Below, piece by piece: positions 27,291 through 34,169 of a stretch of 64,000 nt of DNA. Made by a program: the position numbers and the translations under genes. Location: positions 449,881 to 513,880 of the forward strand of contig JADGDD010000002.1 of assembly GCA_016745075.1 (NCBI GenBank), given 5' to 3'. The notes under the pieces were generated by a model. The model was not told the origin of the DNA. It saw only the letters and a program-made list of their open reading frames with translations, and made no database searches. Within the stretch, counting starts at the first letter, position 1. Each line of letters opens with the position of its first letter. This DNA comes from Planctomycetota bacterium (GTDB lineage Bacteria > Planctomycetota > UBA11346).

Positions 27291-28224
27291 TTCTATACAT
27301 CATAGGTGATACATCTTTTTTTGCCCATCCACGATCTAAGTAATCCTGAAGTGTGAGCAGTGTTGTGCTTGCCTTAAAACGGTAAAATGATTCATCATTG
27401 AGAAATTCACTGTGAACTCGCATCCCAGTGGATTCAAAGTGTTGTTTGGTTGTTTTTAGTAGTTTGTGCTTCATGAAAAATCCAAGCATATCACCAATAG
27501 ATCCAGATCGACCTCTATTGTATTCCAACAAAAAATCATGATTCTTAACATAATATATTTTTGTTCCACCTGCGGTTGCTTTACGGATAGCTTCTTGTCG
27601 CAACAGAATATCTCCATTGTTATACGTGTCTCTTGTATATCCAATAGATTCAAGCCAGTCATCCATCATTGGATAATGTGCTCCCATTGGATTTTCTGCG
27701 CCGTAACGAGGCCACTCTCTGTTTGCTAGACGGGTCATGCGCGAGGCTTGCATAACCCACTCTCCTTTTTGAACTGGACCAAGATCTTTTAGCACCAGTC
27801 CAAAAAGGAAGGCTGAGTCAATGCCATTGTTATATAGGGATAAAATCTCGTAATTTTCTTCAGGAGATTGCCTGCTCGATAAAATTGCATCATTTTCGGA
27901 TGTTATGATGCATTTATTATTGTGAACAAGGAGTGCTTGCTCACTAACAAAAAAAGTAGGATTTTTCTCTATGGAAAGGTTATAAACGTCTCTTTTTTTC
28001 TTGATTGTTTTTTGTGTTATAGTATCAATGCACACTCCTTTTTCATTTTTTGTGTGGATAATGTCATTGACTTGAAGTGTGTTTGCCGGAATCCATCCAT
28101 TGTTTATTATGAAAAATGGGTGTTCAGCGCTAGCGGTAATAGTGGCGCACCAGAGTATGTTTATGTTTACGAGGCATAGAAAAAACAGTATATAAACCTC
28201 TTTGAATAAATTGTTTTTAAGCAT
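27277..28224 (-). CDS. Secreted half-Hint protein 1 with unknown C-terminal domain
   Basis: This 315-residue protein has a signal peptide (residues 1-27, ILFFLCLVNINILWC), then the second half of a Hint domain: SAEHPFFIINNGWIPANTL near 33-51, DVYNLSI near 78 and the terminal ALLVHN near 97-102. The first half of the domain with its Cys1 nucleophile is absent, and the block-F histidine usually found in HTYYV is replaced (NPTFFV). Residues 103-315 form a variable domain without a match in memory (features: EWPRYGAENPMGAHYPMMDD, KIYYVKNHDFLLEYNRG). The layout equals polymorphic toxins, where Hint precedes the toxic tip. A small coupled ORF follows. Upstream is an AGGTCT element at 28401-28430. 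Confidence 0.8.
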   Translation of the reverse strand: MLKNNLFKEVYILFFLCLVNINILWCATITASAEHPFFIINNGWIPANTLQVNDIIHTKNEKGVCIDTITQKTIKKKRDVYNLSIEKNPTFFVSEQALLVHNNKCIITSENDAILSSRQSPEENYEILSLYNNGIDSAFLFGLVLKDLGPVQKGEWVMQASRMTRLANREWPRYGAENPMGAHYPMMDDWLESIGYTRDTYNNGDILLRQEAIRKATAGGTKIYYVKNHDFLLEYNRGRSGSIGDMLGFFMKHKLLKTTKQHFESTGMRVHSEFLNDESFYRFKASTTLLTLQDYLDRGWAKKDVSPMMYRNETD

Positions 28225-28400
28225 TGTGTTTTCTTTCCAATAAAAGTTATGGTATGTAGTCGTAACGGATGTTTTAAATATTTTTGATCATAGAATGGTA
28301 TTGACCTCAGTGTTTTAGCGATTATTTGACGGAATAGAGGAGATGCAGCTTTTCTTCTGTCATTATAGTTCTTGTGTATGATAATAAAGTATTATTATCA

Positions 28401-28430
28401 TTATCATAAAATAGACCTATTCAGGTCCTA
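28401..28430 (-). promoter_or_regulatory. AGGTCT element, copy shared with the 46.8-47.0 kb control region
   Basis: On the minus strand the sequence reads AATAGGTCTATTTTATGA and shares the core ATAGGTCT-R-TTTTATGA with the copy at 46954-46975. It overlaps an inverted repeat GACCT-ATTC-AGGTC. It lies about 180-200 bp upstream of Hint effector 1. I interpret it as a binding site of the common activator. Confidence 0.5.
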
Positions 28431-28709
28431 TTTAATCTCTTTTAAGTGTTTGTGCGGTCTATTGATGGCTGATATACTTACTTTATGTATATAGTAAAGA
28501 ACGGGAGATTTGAGTGTTTTTGTTACAGAAGCTGTTTGTGAATTTTCTTGATCAAAAATTGATGATGTCAGGTTTGAGTTGCACCTGCAATGACTTCTAG
28601 TGTTGATGAACTTAAGTATGTGGTAGAGGAATGTTTGTTTTTTAAAGGATAAGTGACATTATGAATGTTTTAATAGCGGTTATTTTTTATTTGCTCATGT
28701 CTCTTTCTG

Positions 28710-28724
28710 GTGACCTGAGGTCAC
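28710..28724. promoter_or_regulatory. Perfect palindrome GTGACCTGAGGTCAC, enhancer candidate
   Basis: Seven-base arms around a central G, containing GACCT/AGGTC as in the other elements. Its right end is 100 bp upstream of the -24 box at 28824, the usual distance for a sigma-54 activator site. Confidence 0.5.
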
Positions 28725-28823
28725 AGAGGTTATAGTGTATAAAAGTGAGACTTGTTCCTCTTTATACGGAATGTTCATGTTAAATTTGAATATCCTCTTC
28801 TCTTATTTTTTATATGTATGAAA

Positions 28824-28839
28824 TGGCACGAAAATGGCT
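28824..28839 (+). promoter_or_regulatory. Sigma-54 (-24/-12) promoter
   Basis: TGGCACGAAAATGGCT matches the consensus TGGCAC-N5-TTGC-W in all but one base, with the strict GG-N10-GC spacing. Start of transcription would be about 28850. The next gene is Hint effector 2, 237 bp further on; alternatively the promoter drives only a short RNA ending at 28989. Confidence 0.6.
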
Positions 28840-28949
28840 TGGTAGTGACTGTGTAAGGTTTGTATCGGTCATTACATGATCAATGGTGGAACTAACGATA
28901 GAAAATGTTTAAAACGAACAATTTTATACATGTGCATGTAGTATAGATG

Positions 28950-28989
28950 GATTCATTATTATACAATAATAATGAATCATCATTTTTTT
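28950..28989 (+). terminator. Terminator-like hairpin followed by T7
   Basis: Arms of 12 bases (28950-28961 and 28967-28978) pair perfectly around a five-base loop, and seven T follow at 28983-28989. The stem is AT-rich, so strength is moderate. It lies between the sigma-54 promoter and Hint effector 2, where it could end a short RNA or act as an attenuator. Confidence 0.5.
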
Positions 28990-29038
28990 GTTACCAGAAT
29001 GAATCTATTGATGTGTTATTTTGTGATGTAGATGTAGT

Positions 29039-29076
29039 TTGTTGTCAAACATCTATTGATTGATGTCTGACAACAA
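29039..29076 (+). promoter_or_regulatory. Stem-loop immediately upstream of the Hint 2 ribosome-binding site
   Basis: TTGTTGTCA (29039-29047) pairs with TGACAACAA (29068-29076), and inside it ACATC pairs with GATGT, giving an interrupted 14-bp stem. The AGAGG ribosome-binding site follows directly. It may be an operator or an RNA structure controlling translation. Confidence 0.45.
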
Positions 29077-29087
29077 AGAGGTGTTCT

Positions 29088-30122
29088 ATGTTTTGTCTGT
29101 TTTTCTTTTTTGTTCTTATGTTTCCTTCATCGTTAACGTGTGGGGAAATTGAATTAATGGATCAGGTGGAGCGTCCGCTGGTTGCAACTGGAGAGCACCC
29201 ATTTTTAGTACAAGGAAAAGGGTGGGTTTGCGCAAAAGATTTGAGTGCAAGGGATTTAGTGAGAACGTCATCTGGCATCTATCGAAGAATTGTGTCTTCA
29301 CTTCCAAAATATTCTAAGATGAAATGTGTCTATAATATGACAGTTGATGCGATGAATTGTTATTATGTGAAATCGGAAACTCAACAACAAACTGTGCTTA
29401 CGCATAATATTGAGATCTGTATAAGAGATCTTGAACACACATTAGGAACTGTTGGGAGTGTTGGTGAAAAAAAGTGGAGCAATAATGCGGGGTATGAACC
29501 AAGCGAGATGGGAAATACTGCGTTTCTTCTTGTTAATGATGTAAGTAACGGAGATTTTCTCGCCGTCCCAAGTTTTTTCACATTAACAACCGAAGGTATG
29601 TTTTCACCTGCCTCTATTGTTACTAGTGCTGCTGCGCACCGTAGTATAGCTATGTACTTACAGTCACTTCAGCATGGTAACGGAAATGAGACTTTGGAAG
29701 AAGCTATAACTATACACGGGAAAAAAATTCCAGTATTTCCTAATATGACTGGGAGCACGGCAATTATACTTAGTAGAGGATTAAATATTCTTGTTACGAC
29801 ATCATCATCAGTCAACGGTACCAATGTGATGGGTATACCAACCTCTAGAATTGGTAGAAGGGCTCAAATCCCAGAAGAGTTTATTCAAAACTCAAAAGAT
29901 AGTTTAATTGTTGTTAGAAATGGGATGAATATAGACGATAATCAACCTCATATTACCCCCTTCATTGATATTTCAGAGAGCATTTTTAATTCCCGTTTAA
30001 TAAGTGATGGGTTCGATTACTCTCGTCGTTCTAAATACCAATCGTTTTCTTCGGGAGCTCGTGAACGATATAACAATTGGTTTTTAAAAGGTCGTGCCGT
30101 TTTTCCGCCTGTAAGAAAGTAG
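29088..30122 (+). CDS. Secreted half-Hint protein 2 with unknown C-terminal domain
   Basis: The 344-residue product begins with a signal peptide (FCLFFFFVLMFPSSLTCG), followed by the half-Hint: VATGEHPFLVQGKGWVCAKD near residues 33-52, VYNMTVDAMNCYYV near 84-97 and TVLTHN near 107. The N-terminal Cys1 block of Hint is missing and the block-F histidine is replaced (MNCYYV). The remaining 235 residues are rich in Ser, Thr and Asn with no motif I can assign (for example MSPAS-type loops, NSRLISDGFDYSRRSKYQSF near the end). AGAGG lies six bases before ATG 29088. No immunity gene follows on this strand. It has the best candidate sigma-54 promoter of the four effectors. Confidence 0.8.
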   Translation: MFCLFFFFVLMFPSSLTCGEIELMDQVERPLVATGEHPFLVQGKGWVCAKDLSARDLVRTSSGIYRRIVSSLPKYSKMKCVYNMTVDAMNCYYVKSETQQQTVLTHNIEICIRDLEHTLGTVGSVGEKKWSNNAGYEPSEMGNTAFLLVNDVSNGDFLAVPSFFTLTTEGMFSPASIVTSAAAHRSIAMYLQSLQHGNGNETLEEAITIHGKKIPVFPNMTGSTAIILSRGLNILVTTSSSVNGTNVMGIPTSRIGRRAQIPEEFIQNSKDSLIVVRNGMNIDDNQPHITPFIDISESIFNSRLISDGFDYSRRSKYQSFSSGARERYNNWFLKGRAVFPPVRK

Positions 30123-30963
30123 GTGTACTCTAAAGTTGCTAAATATTGTTATTGCAATTATTGAAACCCAAGAACATTGATCACCGTTTACAATGAAGTC
30201 TTTGACTTATTTATGTAAAGTGGATAATATCTCTATAGGGATAAGCTTTGTTTATTAATGTTCTGATTTATTTTTGATAGTCGCTATGTGGGCAGGAGTG
30301 ATGAAATGGAGTATCTACGGGGTGCCTACCTATTTGAAGATCAAGGAATATAATTCCATCATTTTTTTCTCGGGAAAGTAATGTTCATCTCTTCCAATGA
30401 TAAATCTTGTTCCGATATCTGATAGACGTAAAAGCTGTTTACTTGTTTTAGTTGGCATGCCTGTTAAGGACGCTTTAGTGATGAACTGTATATTTTTCCG
30501 ATTACGATAAGGGGGCGTTTTTTTTTGTGTGGACATATGTGGCCCCTGTGCACTTAATGAGGTCGCCATTTATTAACTTAGATACAGGTGCCCACCCTTT
30601 TCTGTGTGCATGAAAAGGGTGCTTGGGAGTGGTGACGAGTCTTTCTTTTCTATGTTGCTGTCGCAATGACAGTAAGTAAGGATAGCAGTAATAGAATGAT
30701 TAGCAAGAATTGACGATGGACATACTGATGAAAGCCCTTTATCTATTTTTTTTGAAGACGACTCTTGGTAGGTTTGTTCTTTCTGCTGGAAGTATGCGTG
30801 GTATTGTTTTATGAATAATGAATAAGTCACGATTTATTTTAAAATGTTAAATAAAAAATGTGCCCATATTAATGGTTTCGTTCTAAGTAATGTGTTTTTT
30901 TATAAAAAGACAATTATTATTAGAAAGAGCTCGTTGCTAGATCCGTATTTTGTGATATTTTTA
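30123..30963. other. AT-rich region without a supported gene
   Basis: Between two effector genes. Short frames at 30330-30569 and 30573-30830 (minus) have no ribosome-binding site or recognised content. A likely relic of another Hint cassette lies at 30570-30640. Confidence 0.5.
30570..30640 (+). pseudogene. Relic of a fifth Hint cassette
   Basis: The plus strand reads LDTGAHPFLCA, a TGA stop, then KGC, where the intact copies read TGEHPFLVQGKGW. At DNA level about 60% of 45 positions equal the same stretch of Hint 2 by eye. No signal peptide or L-x-H-N end is recognisable, so this would be a small decayed fragment. Chance similarity is possible. Confidence 0.3.
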
Positions 30964-31934
30964 TTACTCTGGAACGACATCGTAATAAGGAGTGGGTGGT
31001 CCTCTCATGTTTATTATGAACACTTCAGGAAGTTGAAGCTCTGAGCCATCGATTCCATTATCTTTAAAGCTTGTGTACCCTTCGGGATATATGGTTAGTT
31101 CGTCATCAAACCGAACTGCCATTTCCTTGTGGCTGAAGAGTACATTTCCTTCTCTTGAATAAAGTTTAGTATACATCAAGTTCATGGCACTTGGAGCAAG
31201 TACGGGTATATCAAGTTCGGTAGAGAATACTCCGCCTACTGACCGAGCCAGATTATAAGTGGGGTGGGAACCAGACCAACACACTAACATATAGGTAGGA
31301 GTGTTGGGCATGCCGTTTCTTTTGTGGAGTGCGGCAAAGGAATCTGCGCTGTGTCTAGTGATAGACCTTAAACTATTGCTGCTGTGAAATTCTACCTTGG
31401 AATCTTCTGTTCCATGAGCAAGAGGCATGTATAAATCCCTTTTCGTCATTTGAGGTAGTTGATGGAGGCTGTGAAGCCTTGTTACGCCAGCATATTCTAG
31501 CTGTTCAGCTATCATTGATAGGTTGAAATCAGTCGGATCAAAATTATAGTAATACATATTTTCCGGTTGAAAATTTTGCCAATCAAATTGAGTTTCATTG
31601 ACTTTTCCACATATATCCTGATTATGAGTAAGTATTTTTTTGTTTTCTTTGTAATATAATAACTATGTGTTTCATCAATCATCATATTATAAACAGTATT
31701 TTCCCCCTTTTTTTGGCGGTGTATATTTATGATGGAAATGTATGACCCTTTATCCGTTCGAATGAGATCCTTTTCTTTTAAGTCTTTTGCACAAATCCAC
31801 CCTTTCTTCTTTACATAAAATGGATGTTCCCCTGTTGTAGTTAGTGGTTTGTTTCTATGTGCTGTGCTTTCAGCAGTATGCCCATTCAATAATGTAAAGA
31901 GCAGTAGTGTGAAAACTAACGGTATACTTGACAT
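30964..31934 (-). CDS. Secreted half-Hint protein 3, frameshifted, clan CD peptidase-like C-terminus
   Basis: The gene starts at ATG 31934 (AAAGGAA ribosome-binding site) with a signal peptide (IPLVFTLLLFTLLNGHTA) and half-Hint (TTGEHPFYVKKKGWICAKDL, TVYNMMIDETHSYYI). In a run of seven A (plus-strand T at 31635-31641) the frame is lost; one more A restores the Hint end ILTHNQ and an open frame to 30964, about 323 residues, the same size as its relatives. The C-terminal domain has a hydrophobic strand then LAHGTED (His codon 31414-31416) and, 45 residues later, YMLVCWSGSH (Cys codon 31279-31281), the dyad spacing of caspase-fold (clan CD) peptidases. As sequenced, only 140 residues are made unless slippage occurs. 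Confidence 0.7.
31635..31641 (-). repeat. A7 homopolymer at the frameshift in Hint protein 3
   Basis: Seven consecutive A on the coding strand lie exactly where the two open halves of the gene go out of frame. A tract of eight would restore the complete protein. Phase variation, a fixed mutation and a sequencing error are all possible. Confidence 0.6.
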
Positions 31935-32928
31935 GCGATTCCTTTTTCGTATTCACGATGCTCTGTTTTCCCCTAGGCATATCAGGGAAATGATAAGGTT
32001 GTCGTAAGATATTGATGTGTCTTTATGTTTAATGTGTATTCTTTTGTTGCTCTTATACGTGTTTTACTATGTCAGAATGAAGGGTTGGTTACTACGATTG
32101 TCTATTAGTGCAGGTTTAAGATCTTTTGTGCTTATTGTGATTTGTTTTTTGTGGATTTTTCTCCTTGAAGATTTTTTCTCCTTGAAGATTTTTTCTGATC
32201 AGAGGACATAATGTGTACGAGGATTGTCCGTATTGTATATGGAAATAAATTTATTGCCGTAGTGGTTTGATGTTGAGAGTTCTAGCGTGTATCATTCCAA
32301 TTGATATTTATAATACTCTAGGACTTATCTTAGGTTCTGATTCGAACCTGGTTTTGTTAATTGAGGGTTGTTGGGAACAGTTTTATTAAAGTGATGGTAG
32401 TGTTATTTTGAGAGAACAAAAGGAATACTAGAAAAAAGAGGTAAGTGCGAAGCAGGAAAGGGCAATATAGGGCTAAAATGCCCTTATCTGTATTCTTTAA
32501 ATAACGAAATTCTTATATATATTGATAGGGTATTTTTATAGTAGATAGCTCTGGATTCAATTAGTTGTATGTCTTTTTTTGAATTGACGGTCAGTGCTGT
32601 TTGTATTGTAAGGGTTCCCTGTTACATATATTGTAGCTATACTTTATTTTTATTTGGATGCGAGATATAGAAATTAGTGGTAAATTTGTTTAGGTATTAA
32701 CAGGATCTACATCAGATTGGTAAGACCCTGTTGTGCTTGGGGATGTGAGAGGTGATAGGTGGGGGATTTTATTGAAACTGAAAATGAGCTTGATAGAGAG
32801 CTGTTTTACATCACAATATCTCTTGTAAGTTAATAGCTTATCTGTGTAAGAAGTGGCTGTGGTATACGAGGTCTTCAGAATTTGTTTTTAAAAATCGTTT
32901 TGATGTTTTATGATTGGGAGGTTTTAGG
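31935..32928. other. AT-rich intergenic region, no supported gene
   Basis: Almost 1 kb between two effector genes. A 64-codon hydrophobic frame at 32017-32211 has no ribosome-binding site and ends in a short tandem repeat, so I do not call it. A small palindrome AGGTTC-N6-GAACCT lies at 32332-32349. Confidence 0.5.
32154..32196. repeat. Short tandem repeat, unit about 17-18 bp
   Basis: GATTTTT(T)CTCCTTGAA occurs twice in a row followed by a partial third copy (GATTTTTTCT). No function is apparent. Confidence 0.7.
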
Positions 32929-33810
32929 ATGAGGGTACTGTGCTTATTTTCACTGATCTTTTCTCATGGTATGCTCTTTTCTTTGTGTAGCATAGAACCA
33001 CTCATTGTGACTTCTAAACATCCTTTTTATGTGAAAGATAAAGGTTGGGTGGAAGCACATCATTTGCGTCAAGGGGATCTTATTCAGACTGATGCGGGCG
33101 ACTATCAATGTGTTAAGAAACTATCACGAAAAAAACAAGCTGATAGGCCTGTTTATAATATGAGTATTGTTCAAGCTCATACATATTATGTGAACAATAA
33201 CCATCTTCTTGTACATAATACCGATTGTAAGCTTACTGAAGATAGAGTAGATGAGATGATGCAGCATGCTACTTATGTAGACAGCGGAGAACATGCCAGT
33301 TATTATGATGTTGGTGACGGAACTGGTTTGAAAATATATACCCCAGAAATAGATGAATATGACCCTTTTGCTTTTATGGTTGCTGACCATCTTTCTTACG
33401 AATATAAACTTATGCAAAAATTATGGAGATCAGGGGTGACAAATATCCCTCAGCCACTTGGTTTGATTACCCATAATGGTTCGCAATACCTTTGGATGGA
33501 GCACATTCAGGGCGTATCACCTAAAGAGTATGCAGGCTTAGTGGCAAAAAGAAAATCTGATATTACTGAATTACTTGTTCGTGTGTACGATGAGGCACGG
33601 TTATTTCAGCGAATACAATCTGATCGAGATTCGAATGAATTTTTGTTTCATGGTGATATTGGCATCAACTGGATACTTCGTGACGATGAAATTGTCTTCT
33701 TTGATTTTGACAAGTCTATTTTCTCTGAAATTGAAAAAGGTTTACTTCACGAAAAAAATGAGATAAAATCAGCAGAAAGAGTTCTTCTTAATGTTTTTGA
33801 CAGTAAATGA
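32929..33810 (+). CDS. Secreted half-Hint protein 4 with a kinase-like C-terminal domain
   Basis: The 293-residue product starts at ATG 32929, eight bases after GGGAGG; an earlier TTG is not needed. A signal peptide (MRVLCLFSLIFSHGMLFSLC) leads to the half-Hint (TSKHPFYVKDKGWVEAHHL, QGDLIQTDAGDY, VYNMSIVQAHTYYV, LLVHNT near residue 97), with the block-F histidine retained. The C-terminal 190 residues look like a small protein-kinase or aminoglycoside-phosphotransferase fold: GDGTGLKIYTP could hold the beta-3 lysine, YLWMEHIQGVSP the hinge, HGDIGINWIL at residues 241-250 the catalytic loop (H-G-D-x4-N variant) and FFDFDK (Asp 259) the metal-binding DFG equivalent. It would phosphorylate a target outside the producing cell's cytoplasm or in a recipient; this is inference. 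Confidence 0.82.
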   Translation: MRVLCLFSLIFSHGMLFSLCSIEPLIVTSKHPFYVKDKGWVEAHHLRQGDLIQTDAGDYQCVKKLSRKKQADRPVYNMSIVQAHTYYVNNNHLLVHNTDCKLTEDRVDEMMQHATYVDSGEHASYYDVGDGTGLKIYTPEIDEYDPFAFMVADHLSYEYKLMQKLWRSGVTNIPQPLGLITHNGSQYLWMEHIQGVSPKEYAGLVAKRKSDITELLVRVYDEARLFQRIQSDRDSNEFLFHGDIGINWILRDDEIVFFDFDKSIFSEIEKGLLHEKNEIKSAERVLLNVFDSK

Positions 33811-34169
33811 AGGCGTTGTGGTTTTTTTCTGTATTGATATTTGCTTAAGAGAGTGAATGGACGTGTTGTAGAGGTTTTGAGAAACTCTTTGTTGTCGATT
33901 TATGTTTTATTCACAGAGACGGTTTAGAGAAAAATATCTGGCTTTGGGGTTTAGGGGATGTTTTCAATTTCCATCCAGTTGCTTTGGGCGGTGCAATAAA
34001 TTGTTTTCAAGTAAATTTGAGATGTGTTTATTCCAGAATGTGGTGTTTATTTTTTTGTATAAGTAATGTTTCCCTTATTATTTATTATATGGATAGTCTG
34101 ACTACTCCTTGGTTAATTTGTATCTACGATATTCTCGTTAACTTGTGGAGGTTTCTTAGTGTAGGGTAA
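33811..34169. other. Intergenic region, no supported gene
   Basis: The convergent end region between effector 4 and the sigma-54 activator. I see no hairpin with a T tract and no coding frame with a start signal; a 61-codon hydrophobic frame at 33984-34169 lacks a ribosome-binding site. Confidence 0.5.

Larger units (their letters stand above)
28225..29087. other. AT-rich intergenic region with regulatory elements
   Basis: These 863 bp between two divergent Hint effector genes contain no convincing gene. They hold an AGGTCT element (28401-28430), the palindrome GTGACCTGAGGTCAC (28710-28724), a sigma-54-type promoter (28824-28839), a terminator-like hairpin (28950-28989) and a stem-loop just before the next ribosome-binding site (29039-29076). 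A short transcript from the promoter to the hairpin would be a roughly 140-base RNA. Confidence 0.6.

Noticed and set aside
30330..30830. Two short minus-strand frames (79 and 85 codons) as immunity genes of effector 3
   Set aside because: No ribosome-binding site, no coupling to the effector, low-complexity content, and one overlaps the probable Hint relic on the other strand.
32017..32211. 64-codon hydrophobic frame
   Set aside because: No ribosome-binding site; the hydrophobic content follows from T-rich DNA, and its end consists of a tandem repeat.
31935..32300. Sigma-54 promoter for effector 3 (GC-N10-CC match near 31965 on the plus strand)
   Set aside because: Only the GG and GC bases match; the rest of the -24/-12 consensus fails.
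33984..34169. 61-codon hydrophobic frame
   Set aside because: Same reason: T-rich DNA, no start signal, no context.
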